54,978 nt of DNA, from contig NW_014577107.1 of assembly GCF_000485595.1 (NCBI RefSeq), positions 697,153 through 752,130 of the forward strand, read 5' to 3'. Both the position numbers and the translations under genes were made by a program. Under the pieces are notes generated by a model. It saw nothing but the letters and a program-made list of their open reading frames with translations, did no database searches and had not been told where the DNA came from. Each line of letters begins with the position of its first letter. Position 1 is the stretch's first letter. Positions 11,715 to 24,000 of the stretch are shown here, one piece after another. This DNA comes from Priapulus caudatus (Eukaryota; Priapulida; Priapulimorpha; Priapulimorphida; Priapulidae).

Positions 11715-12550
11715 CACACACCAGCACACAGCCACAGTAATGCCACACCACACACACACTACACACACACACACATGTACATTCACGCATAGGTACGTAC
11801 ATACACACACAGCCCACGCACTCGGACAGAGCATGTCAAACGCCACACACAGCCAGCACGGACTAGGCAACGGCACCGGTGAGCGGGTCGGCGTCCGAGC
11901 CCGCAAGAGTTGTGAAGGAGACGCGCGGGGGGGTGCGGGAGGTCGTAGGGCGGCGGCACACCGCGAATGATGGGAACAGACGGCCGCCGCGGCGGGAAGG
12001 GGTGGGAGTAATGCGGTGGTGGGGGGACAGGCTTCGGCGGGACGTAGGACGCACGCTTGCTCGCACACTTGAGCCATTGAGCCACGTCCCATGGAGATCA
12101 TGCAGAGAGTGCAGATGAAGCTACAGCATTTTAAAGTAGAATAAACTGTTTATGATACGCCAGCCAAGAAAATGGAAAATCGAAAATATGAGGACTGGAA
12201 ACTATGACACTCAAATCTTATTATATCGTGATCGGTTCTAATGATCAAGCAATATGTACCAGGATTGCTACAGGAATAGATTAGCATTCAAAAATGCTAT
12301 TTTTTAAACGCTGACACTGCTAGACCTGCAAATCCATTATTACTTATAATATCACGGCTGGAAGATTTTCCTAATGAAAAGAAACACGAGAAAGGCAATC
12401 CCTTAAAAGGATTAGAATTATCCTGTGCATCCGTGAGTGCGTGCGTGCGTGCGTGCGTGCGTGCATATGTATGAATTAGAGCCAAGCCACATACAGTGTA
12501 TGGAAAGATAAAACTGACATAAATAAAATAAAAGTATGTACATGAATACT
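10511..12550. other. Intergenic sequence with short simple repeats
   Basis: Contains a G13 run followed by GAGTGGGGGG (about 10549-10570), a CA repeat with CACACA variants (11681-11815), a GC-rich patch (11870-12060) and a GTGC tetramer run (12435-12465). The CCTCCGCCAGGGGCGTG at 11321 resembles the end of RTE-type LINE 3' tails in antisense. I support no gene here. Confidence 0.4.
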
Positions 12551-12559
12551 CAGAATTCT

Positions 12560-12693
12560 TTTATTTAATTTAGTAACCTCCATTTAACATACCGTGTCTA
12601 TTGTCATCAGTTGAAATACAAAAAATTACGTTTGCTCGTGATTATTTTTCCATGTCGTTTGAGAGGGAATACCATAAGTGCACACAATTTATT
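12560..12693 (-). promoter_or_regulatory. Candidate poly(A) signals for TCERG1
   Basis: On the minus strand AATAAA occurs at 12693-12688 and again at 12565-12560, which is 640 to 770 bp beyond the TCERG1 stop codon. Either could end the 3' UTR; the sequence alone does not decide it. Confidence 0.3.
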
Positions 12694-13329
12694 ATCTGTA
12701 AATTTAGATCGCATCCTAATAACACTTTACAGAACACATACTCACAGGTGAGACAAGCTGACACTATGTATGATAGATATATCACCCAGGTAAATGTGAT
12801 ATCATAGCAAGGTATGCAATATGGTTTACCATAACATGTGAAAGCAACTTCCCAACACTCAATGCCGTAAAAAAGTAGTGACCTTGATAACTAACTAAAA
12901 CTTTAAACTAGTTAAAAAAATCCTCATTGATAAACAGCATGTCCTAAAAATTCCCATCGTACACACAAGAAATCAAAGTATAGAACGAAGAGAGTGAACG
13001 TACCGTCGGTGTCACAGAAGCATACAACCTTACACACAACACTAAGGCCAACTTTCCATCGGCATTAATGGGAACTTCAACTTCGAATGACATGGGGGTG
13101 CTGTGGATAAGTGTGAACTACATTCGCCAGGGTGCGTGCTGAAATGCTAATCACGACATGTAAAGCATTCGATTGGTTGTACTTTCTACCGGGCACGGCG
13201 CGCGGCAGTGGCGAGGGACTACCATATGACGACCAGCGGGCTTGCTGAATGGCAACCAGTTCGTCTTCACAAAATTAGAGTAGTCTTGCGTCTACATCAA
13301 CATCCATCAACAGCGATGTGTCGGACAAT

Positions 13330-13470
13330 TCACTTTGTACTTCTGCGACTTGGTTCGGACGCCGTCGGCGGTGGCGGCACACCCTTGCGGTCAAGGTCAT
13401 CGATATATGCCATCAGCATCTTCAGTCTCTCCTCAGGAATGCAGTCGAGAACCAAGTAGCGCTTGTCGTT
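13330..13470 (-). CDS. TCERG1: TCERG1 last coding exon 21: end of FF6 and C-terminus
   Basis: Acceptor TCTCTTGTAG. Encodes [35 protein letters not shown] and [11 protein letters not shown], then TGA at 13332-13330. The tail is conserved with the vertebrate end TASEPTRRSTK, which confirms the gene identity and the end of the frame. Confidence 0.97.
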   Translation of the reverse strand, partial: NDKRYLVLDCIPEERLKMLMAYIDDLDRKGVPPPPTASEPSRRSTK

Positions 13471-16400
13471 CTACAAGAGATTGCATTGCACTTCATCACA
13501 CGTGCACATTGTGACCGAACTACATTACTGTAGCACATTGTATCGTATTAACATACGTCGACTAAAAATGTCTTAATTTTTTATCTTTTTGGCGTCGGTT
13601 TTCGTGTTTCTCACTACTCGTCTTTTAAATCATCTACGTTCACTATTGTTTGCAGGGCAGAACACTTCCTCCATAGCAGTTTCTCCTGTTAGGGGGGTTT
13701 GGAGGCATGCCCCGATTACAATCCGACTTTTTACACATTATAAAGAATGGAAAGTGGTCCTTTTTATAAATTAGGAAAAGTAAGAGAAGTAGAAATGAAA
13801 ATAATGGCAGCGTATCATAAATTTATTCACTGAAACGAATGCCATCATCCGTCGGCTATAAAGTAGACCGTCTAGTATGCAGAATGGGTGCAATAGAAAG
13901 ATGTCAGAAAATATATGCCAAATAAGAAAATAAATGGCAGAAAATAAATGCCAACAAGATGCGTCGTTAGCGAACACGCTGCTTCACCTGCAACACTTTC
14001 TCGATGTCTCGCAGATGCTGTTCAGACTCCTCGATCGCCTTCCTCGACTTGTATGTGACCAGCTTCGTCTCCTTCAGCAGCTCACGAAAGTCTGCCTTCG
14101 CCGCGACGACCTTGTCGCGAATGTAGTCGTTGAACTCTCTCTCACGCTTCTGCGCAACCAACGACGGCAAAGTTTTGTTGTTTCATCACACATTTCCACG
14201 TAATTATTCATTGTATTGATTCTTACACGTAAATTTTTACATTATATTTGTTATTTTATTTCACCTTTACGCACATATTACACCGCATGTATCAGGTGTA
14301 GGTGTGGAAAATTGGGGGTCCACTGTCAGAAACATCCTGAATAGTTACAGCATCGTAACAATAAGCTTTGCTGTCAGGTTACGTGCAAAAGGTATGATAT
14401 TTTAGACTTTTAATAGTCATAACCATTTATTTGGCTGACAACCGAGCCTTTTTGCCAACTGTTTCTAGCCTCTCATGCAGTAAGGTCTATGCACGAGTGC
14501 CCACCTTTGTATTTCTTACGAATAACGAGCGCACTAAGCAAATCTTACCCTATCACTAGACGAGAATTTCTGACAACGTGCATCTTCTTTGATGATCTTC
14601 TTGATCTCCTTCCACGTCGACGTCAATTTGATCTGCAAGAGGAACTACAAAACTGCAGCACAACGATATGCGTAACACGTACCAAATATCCGACTGCTCT
14701 TCTACCACGACAAGTCGCTGGGCAGTCGTGTGTGAAGCGAACGAACGCCCGGACCATCTCTACTCTACGCAGATCCGCTGCACTACCCCACGTGGATCCA
14801 ACCAGCTTATCACCCAACGCCCACGTGCCATAAAATTAGTCCTGCACCGTTCTCATAAATTTAGTCCTGCACCGTTCTCATAAAGTTAGCCCTGCACTAT
14901 TCTCATAAAGTTAGTCCTGCACCATTCTCATAAAGTTAGTCCTGCACCATTCTCATAAAGTTAGTCCTGCACCATTCTCATAAAGTAGTCCTGCCCCGTT
15001 CTGCTCGCTAACACAGCGACTGAGAAATGCGTAACATTTTCCTGTCTCACAACAGCGCGACGCGACCCCCCCCCTCCCCGTGGGGACACCGATACCCGCC
15101 AGGTGGCACTGCCGCTCACCTCCGGAGTTTCGTCGAGCAGCTCGTGGAACTTCTCCTTCTTCTTCTTGACGAGCGCGTCTACGTGCTCCTTGAAGAGCCG
15201 CTCCTTCTCCTCGCTGTCGAGCAGCGCAGCCATCTCCCAGCGGTGGTCCTTGCGCAGCGAACGCTTTGTGTCATGCCACGTCGCATCGTGGTTACGCACC
15301 TGGGGACAGAGAGGGAGGGCGGCGGGTGAGTGAGAGTGTGCGGAGGGAGGGTGGCGGGTGAGTGAGAGTGTGCAGAGGGAGGGCGGCGGGTGAGTGAGTG
15401 TGCGGAGGGAGGGCGGCGGGTGAGTGAGTGTGCAGAGGGAGGGCGGCGGGTGAGTGAGTATGCAGAGGGAGGGTGGCGGGTGAGTAAGAGTGTGCAGAGG
15501 GAGGGTGGCGGGTGAGTGAAAGTGTGCAGAGGGAGGGTGGCGGGTGAGTGAGAGTGTGCGGAGAGAGGGCGGTGGGTGAGTGAGTGTGCAGAGGGAGGGT
15601 GGCGGGTGAGTGAGTGTGCAGAGGGAGGGTGGCGGGTGAGTGAGTGTGCAGAGGGAGGGTGGCGGGTCAGTGACGAGGTCACGGGTACGCGAGTGAACGA
15701 CAGCGGGAGACACCTTGACGCTCTGCTGCTAGGTCACGGTCACTAGTGCTAGTTACAGCCACTGCCAGTACTAGTCACTGCCACTGCCGGTACTAGTCAC
15801 TGCCACTGCCAGTACTAGTCACTGCCACTGCCGGTACTAGTCACTGCCACTGCCGGTACTAGTCACTGCCACTGCCAGTACTAGTCACTGCCACTGCCAG
15901 TACTAGTTACTGCCACTGCCGGNNNNNNNNNNAAACTGCCAACACGGAAAACTGCCAACGCGGAAAACTCCCAACATGGAAAACTGCCAACGCGGAAAAC
16001 TGCCAACGCGGAAAACTGCCAACGCGCGAAACTGCCAACACGGAAAACTGCCAACGCGGAAAACTCCCAACGCGGGGAACTCTCGCGACGGGATTTTGAA
16101 TTCCGTCTCGCTCGGCGAGCGGTGATTGCCAATTTTCGCGTCGACACGGGGAGTAAATTGCCAACGAAGGCTCTCACGAAGACAGACAAACTACTACCTA
16201 CCTGCCTAATTACCTACTACCACAAGATTCATCACCAAGTCTCGTATCAGCAGAGACAGCAAATTATGCTCACAAAGACCCACCTAGGTAAGAGCCACCA
16301 AGAACCATCTGCTACTACAGTGAGTAGCTACTACTACCTTCTCCCTATTCTTCTTCTTCTTCTTCCTCTTCTTCTTATGCTGTCCCTCGGTGTCTTGGTT

Positions 16401-17987
16401 AAATCGAGTCAAATTGGTTAATTGATTCTCCCTATCTACTATCATAACTAGCGCTAGTGAAATGATGTAAGTGGAGCTCACGTCGAGTAGGGTCTTGCAG
16501 TAGTCTCTGAACCAGTCCTCTCTCTGCGAACTGCTCTCGATGGCCTTGTACCTGGGATCGTGGTCGATCGTCTTTTTCATCTCGCTCCAGCGTGAGTGCC
16601 TGTCGAGACCCGATTGCTCCTTGAGCAGCTGCAGGTACTCCTGTTTCAGCTGCAAACACATACGGAAGGGGGTGAGCACGGCAGAGCCCGGCGAATCCCC
16701 GCACCATTCATTCAAGAGAATCTTATGACACACATTAATAGGCAGCATGGGCTCCAACCACGACCGACGTGGACACACACTCGCTCTCTCCTACCTATAG
16801 CCGTTTACAAGAATCAAATAACCATTTACCTTAGCTTAGCAGACAACAGATTCAGTGAACTATACGTTGAATGGGAGTAGTTAACTATAATACAGCAGGT
16901 GAGAGAAATTTAATCGCTAGTTCTGATAAGCTGACAATGAGAATTTAAACGAACAAACACACGATCGCCCCTCTAGCCTTAATGGCGATAAGAAACGCTT
17001 GCATGAATGACATGAGGAGCAGAGAACACAATATAACGAGTATTAATAAGAGCATATTGTCGCTGAAGTGCCATCACGATCACAAATCCTGCTAATGTAA
17101 AGCACGAATTATACAGGCAAACGAACACAATTGCTGGTCGCAGAGCTGACAAGGCAATCACCTGAAAGGAAGCTGGTCAGACTGCACTGCAGTATTAATA
17201 TATATATATAAACACATATATAATAAATCTCAAAGTAGACTTTCTATTATGTGCATAGCCATTTCATTTTCACACAGCACGTGTAAACTCTAACTTTATT
17301 TATAACCTTCAAAAACCACAACAAATTTATACGAACACTGTGGAGATAGTTACAAGAATTACTCGATAACCACACGATATATATATATATTTATATCAAT
17401 AAACCTTTTAATAGTTATAGCATTTACACAAATCTACATGATATACATAACATTCATATTCATTTAGATATATTTACATAGCTACATCGACAGCTGCAGG
17501 GACAAGGATGGCATGACAAAAGACCTTATAATGGAAACATGTCACACAATCCGCAAACGCTGATTAAAATCAATTACCGGACAGTCATACAGTCAAGCCT
17601 CGCTTTGCAAATAATCGCACCGGGGAGGAACATTGTGTGCGTGTGCACTAGCAGCAACTCCTTAATGTTTGTCTTCTGATAACATGCAAACAACGTGACA
17701 CCGCTTCTGTCAATCCATCACTTGTCCCTACAGCCTAGCGAGCTGAGAAATTGAATCGCTGATACTCTGCCGTGTGTGTGCCATTGTCGAGCGCACACAC
17801 GTGCGATCTGTCGGGGAGAGGTCTGTGGTAGAACGCGGCCACTCACCGCGATCACAGATCGCAAGCCACATCTTGAGTCAACCCTTTACACTACACCACT
17901 CTCGAGACGAGAACACGAGTTATGTTCACATACGTCCTCCCCTTCTCTCGCTTCCCTGGTCGCTCTCTCCCTCTACCCCCCCTCTCT

Positions 17988-18018
<31 letters not shown>

Positions 18019-21000
18019 TCCGCTAGCACTCTAGCTCTCTCACTCTCTTTCTGTTGCTTTCAAATTTGCTCTTATTCTTATTCTAACTCTCCTTCTTTCG
18101 TTCTCTCTCTCTCTCTCTCCCTCTCTCTCTCTCTGCTCTCATCGTCTGCTCTCTCTTCTCATCTCTCTTCTCTCTCTCTCCCTCTCTCTCTTCTCTCTCT
18201 ACTCTCTCTCTCTCTCTCGTCTCTCTCTCTCTCTCTCTCTCTCCTCTCTGCCTCTCTCTCTCTCTCTCCTCCTCTCTGTGCCTCGTTTGCTCTCTCTTCC
18301 TCTCTCTCTCTCTCTCCTCTCTCCTCGCTCCTCCCTTCTCTCTGTGCCTCTGCGGTGGGGTGTTCGTCTCGTGTCTCTCTCTCTCTCTCTCTCTCTCGTC
18401 TCTCTCTGCTGTGTTCTCTCTCGTCTGCGTCTCTCTCTCTCTGGCTGTCTCTTCTCTCGTCTCTCTCTCTCTTCTCTCTCTCTCTCTCTCTCGTCGTCTT
18501 CTTCTTCTCGTCTCTCTCTCTCCTTCTCTCTCTCTCTCTCTCTCTCTCTGCTCTCTCGTCTCTCTCTCTCGTTCTCTCCTCTCTCGCTCTCGTCCCCTGC
18601 CCGCCTCGCTCTCTCTCTCTTCTCTGTCTCTCTCTCTCTCTCTCTCGTCTTGGCCGGTGGTCTCCTCTCTCTCTCTCTCTGTCTCCTGTGCTCTCTCTCT
18701 CTTCCGCTCTCGCTCTCGCGTGCGTTCGCTCTCGCTCTCTCCCGTCTACTCCTATCCCCCTCGGTTATCTACTCTATCTATCATCTATCTATTCTCTTCT
18801 AGCTCTCTCTCAGTGCGTTTCGCTCCTGCAACCAACAGACAGGAATCGCCCCATCAGCCGGACAGCAATCCGCTACGAGAACCGGCACGTGGCTGATGCA
18901 GGACCGATCGAGCCACTACCGTTACTGCGACAACTGGCTAGCGGGCCTTGGTGACCACTCGTCACCTGTTCTCCTCGCAACGTTTTCGGCAGTCATGCTG
19001 ACCGCGCGTGGACATATATAGAAATGTCCGACCTCGACTCCGTGGGTAAAACCCTTAGGATTGTTGCGCCTCGTTATTACTGCTAGTCAACCACACACGA
19101 GCTGCAGACAACACCGTCGTTTCAATTCGAATCACGACTAGAATTGACAGCCGAGGAAGTAAACAGTATCGCAGGAGCACAAACGATTCCTGTGAGCCGA
19201 CCAAAGGAATGACCTCTTAATCAGAAATGAGAGAAATTGGGGCAGGGGAGAACATCACCCTGTATGCCGGGAAACTCAATCGCTGACTAGAATTTAACAA
19301 GGCCAGAATTTTATGCATTTTCACATCTACAGCTGACTGCTACGCACCCATTTCCGTGGCTGGTCCCAACTGGTGGCACAGCACAGTTAAATAGACTCCT
19401 AAACAGAAGTACGAGGTGTATTAGTAAAGGGTTAGAACTAGGGGGGGTCACGCATGCAGAAACTTGCATCACCTTGAGATCTTTCTCACCACTCACCATC
19501 CACATAAACTCACTGCCACTGCCTCTGCTATCAGCGCTTCGATTCGGCGCACCGCTGCCAGATACACAGATGCATTTGCCTAGTACACGACAACGCGAAG
19601 GGAGAGGACGCACTCTCTGGTCGACGCACGCTGGCCGACTGATCACCAAGGCGCGCTAGCCATCCGCATCGTCTCGTCATCGCGCGTAGCAAGTCGAAGT
19701 AGTACACGCAAACAAACAAAACGCTAATAAGTAATACCAGTCGACATTGTTCCCACACGAGACGGAATCTGATGCTGACAATGCAGTTTGCTAGGTTTCA
19801 GGCGCGTGGGTCTCGACGACACGCCTAGACATTTCACAAGGGCTGCTGATGCTGCCTGCCACCTCTATTCGCTGTATGGACCAAGAAAACTGAAAGGTGA
19901 TTGACTATCCAATCAAAATACTTTCCACTTTCATAGACCACAATGAGTCCACCGAAATAATTTGTACTGACCACCATGACAATTGTAAATATTGTTCGTT
20001 GTTTATCAATGACCACGATGAATTTTAAAATAGTTTTCAACTTTTTCAATGCTAACAATTGTTTTGTTTTGTTAGGAAAAGTCATTTATTATCTATATTT
20101 TACGTTAAAGTTACCACAATGACTTGCTGAACCCGTTTATATGAACACTGTTTGTTTGACAAAAATTGTACTATATTAATGTAAATACAAACATTTAAAG
20201 AAACAATTATGTAATGCATCTTCCAGCCACAGGGTTCCAGTAATTACCTAAACATAGTGCCTTAAATCGTATTGTGCACGTCTGTACATTAAACTGAACG
20301 TACCAACAAGAATAGTGGTAAAAAGCGCATACAAAATTTATACTACGCACATAAAATCTTCATACATGATCAATAACTTTGTATCACCAGACTGCTATGA
20401 AAAGTTTACGCAGCCTATATACGACAGGAACGACAAATGAAGCTGTGCAGCAGGCAATGTGTAGTAGGAAATCTATACCCTGGTGCATGAAAAAAAAACA
20501 CATGATCCAAAACAACTTTCTGTAACATCTCTGCTACCAGAATAAGGCCATGTGAATCATGATAAATACACATTGCATATATATGCCACCTACTTACAAT
20601 ATTTTGGCAACGCTTACATCATGCCAAAAAACTCATTGCTATGCAGATTACATTACTGAATCACAATTACATATCAGATGATGTTTTCATCTGCAATGAA
20701 AAAGAACATGTTCACATAGTTCTTGCACGAGATTTCCTACTCCACATTGCCTGCCCGATGAACAAGCTGGAAAAAAACACTTTAGTAACAATTAACAGAG
20801 TAAGGCCATAATTCAAATTTAACATTCATTTAGACATTTTAATAATTGAGTAGTAGTTGCAGTCTGTACATAACCCCTATATGCGCACTTGTGCAGTCCT
20901 TACTGCATATTACTGCACGCACACAGAATTATTTACTTATGGTTAAAACAGAACTTTTACTTAAGATAAAGAATACCCTGTAAAAAATAATGATATTAAA

Positions 21001-24000
21001 TAGACCAAGCAATTCAGAAGAACACCAAACAATAACTCAATATTTGCAGCTGAAAGGTAATCATAGGCGCATTACAGGCTGAAAAGTCTTCATAAAATAA
21101 CGAAGAATAATGCTCATAAAACTGATTACTCGCCGCTCGGAAACCCGCTCATAAAACTCATTATTGCGGTTTCTTTTATGACTTTAATAACGACGCGAGT
21201 GCGCGTTCGAATTTTCTAATCTTCGCATTTCGGACTACAGTGTATATATATGCGTTTACGGCCATTACGGCCGTCCCCTGAAAGGTAACACAATCATCAG
21301 TGCTCGCGTGTTAGAAACGGATACGTACACTCATCACAGCAACACGCTAAATCGAGCGGCAGCCGTTTCACCGAAGCAGGCTCTTACACACGATCACTTT
21401 ACGTCGGCAAACTAGAATTTTGTCAATGCGAGCCTAAATAAGAACCCTTTCCTCACACGCGCATCGCCACACACAAATTACCAAGTATATTTCTATCACT
21501 TCTCAGTATCACGTTTCACACTTCAAACACCCGCGGCTTAACAGCTTAAAACGCCGATGTAAATTTCGTTAAGCGTTATTAATGACTGTACTCCAGTGAA
21601 TGGACGCTACAAGATTAGTTAGCTGTGAAGTCTCAAATTTCAAAGCCTGTTTCAATGTTTGCAAAATCCCCTGTTTGTGAAACAAACGGGACGAGACTGG
21701 GAATTGCAATTACGAAAAATGTAAAACTGCTCATATTAACATAAATGAATAAAGTTGTAACGACTACGCGATATGTGCACCCAATTATAATCAACAATGT
21801 TGAAAAACTGAAAACGGTGCAATTATTACGAGAAATGTCTTTTCAAACTCAAATTACACAAATTTTAGCTAGCCACCTCGTTTACTACCAATTACTCGCA
21901 CTAATTTCAAGGTATTGCCGCATAATTGCATCGAGTAATAAATGTTTTCTATTCGCGTGTGCCATTACACCGACGTACTCTCACGCAATACTTTCGTGCG
22001 GCGAATTCTCGTAAATCGCACGCGGTATCGTCACGACGCCTCCACGCGGCTCGCGGCACTCTCCTGCGCGCGACAGACATACCTTCTCCTTCTGGCTGCT
22101 CTTCGTCTCCTTCTCGCGCTTCCGCAGCTCCTGAACGTAATCGCTAAACAGCGCCTCGCGCTCCCTCATCTTCTCAATGTTCTTGAACCGGTCATCCTTG
22201 CCGTACTTGCCCGCAAAGTCACTGAAGCTCGACCTGAGAAAAGAAGATCGAGCGACGAGTTAGCATGTGCGTGTTTTTTTCGATTGCGTGTTTCACTAGG
22301 TGCTCGTCATTTACTGCAGATGATAAGGACGAACAGGGAAACAAATGGACACATGTACCGTGGTTACAGATACGTGTATAAGAAGTACATATTCGTTAAT
22401 GTGACTAACATATACGATTGTTGTGGCTAGATGCTCAGCTGTGCACATTCGTTTCGTTTCAGATTTTATTTTCAAAATGTATGCTGCCAATGCTATTGAA
22501 GTTTCAGAACGCTCGCGAGGTTCAAATTTAGTAGAAAACCTCTTTGAAGCAGTTCTATTCATCCTACAGGATTATTATGAAATTTTAAACCTTCACATGT
22601 TTCAGATGGCTTCCTTACATTGTTGCAGCCCTCACACGTGCAACATTATTTCCCTAAGACCATCCCGGGTCTCGCAAAGGTGTTCAACCTTGAACACTGC
22701 ATAGTGCATACATCAGACCTGCCAACCTGTGATTCATGAAAATAGTAAGGCTTTTCTTTTCTTGCAGCAGGTGGCCATTTTGTTTGTATGTTATGCGCGC
22801 AATGAATGATGGGACTAACTCTAGATCACGCGAGAACAACGTGAACGCGTGATCCAATATGGCTGTGCCCACAATCGCCAGATATTTCTCGGCTCACAAT
22901 GTAAAAAACATTAATTTTCACAAGTCGTAAAAAATCAGTAAGTTTTTCAGTTTGATCGTACATTCGTAGAAACATCATGGAATTCGTAAGGAATACGAAA
23001 AAATCGTAAGGGTTGGCAGGTCTGCATACATGTGTCTTTCGTACAAACTTGAACACTAATTTACTACACTAACACTTAAATTTAAGAAAGATAGAAGAAC
23101 CTGTGGAAATTGCCAGCATAAAACTGTAAGGCAGATCAATTACTGTATAGGCCATCTTTTTCGCGGACAGACATTTTCGCAAATTCAGACTTGACGGACA
23201 ATTTCGCGAGTGGTTAATTTCGCGGTCGGTGAATTCCTGAATCAGTGAAAAACAGTGTGTTGTTATTTTCGCGTGTTGTTATTTTCGCGGTCAGGGACAC
23301 GTTCGCGAATTAAACCACCACGAAATATACAGCGTATATAAAGTACTACAAACGTGACCACGTACTTCCCATGGAGTGTTGCCTCCTCCATCAGTACTCT
23401 GAACTGGTCCTTAGCCTCCTTTAGCTTGTTCCTCTTCTCTCTTCTTTCTTCCTCTGCTCTCTCCTTAACGTATTTCTCAAAGACCTATATATAATAAATA
23501 CAATAAGACAACGTAAAATAATTGGGGTTCAGAATAATACGCTTGGTATCACCAACTTAACAAAAATAAGTGAACAAAATAACGAACCTAAATTAGAAGA
23601 CAATTGCACCTGTAGTCCATCCTACGTTAAAACCGTTTGATACATAATTGCAAGTCTTCTTGTTTTGCCCTTATTGATAAAACCGTTACTCGACACATAG
23701 CTTGTATTTCTATTAAAACACAAAGCATCACGCATCTGAAGATGAAGCGTACCTGCTTTCGCTCCTTAGATGTCAGCAGAAGATACCTTGAATCAAACAC
23801 AATTTTGTGCAGCTCCTTCTCCCACGTGGAAAATGCTGATACCTGTAGGAAAAATATTAGGTATTGCATACTTCAAGCAAACAGATCATCGTGTAAGAGT
23901 CAAGGGTGACCGTGAACAACATGAAAATGGACAAGGTTCTGTTATCTATAGGCATTAGAATTTCCATTTGAATTCATTCGACTTCCTTTTTGAAGCAGGT

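Noticed and set aside
14961-15713. 250-codon minus-strand frame including TCERG1 exon 18
   Set aside because: Only 15120-15299 is exon; the rest is the G-rich minisatellite read as Pro-Ser-Leu-Cys-Thr repeats upstream of a good acceptor.
17776-18954. 392-codon Ser-Leu-rich frame, the longest in the window
   Set aside because: It is a read-through of a CT-rich simple repeat in all three frames inside a TCERG1 intron on the other strand.
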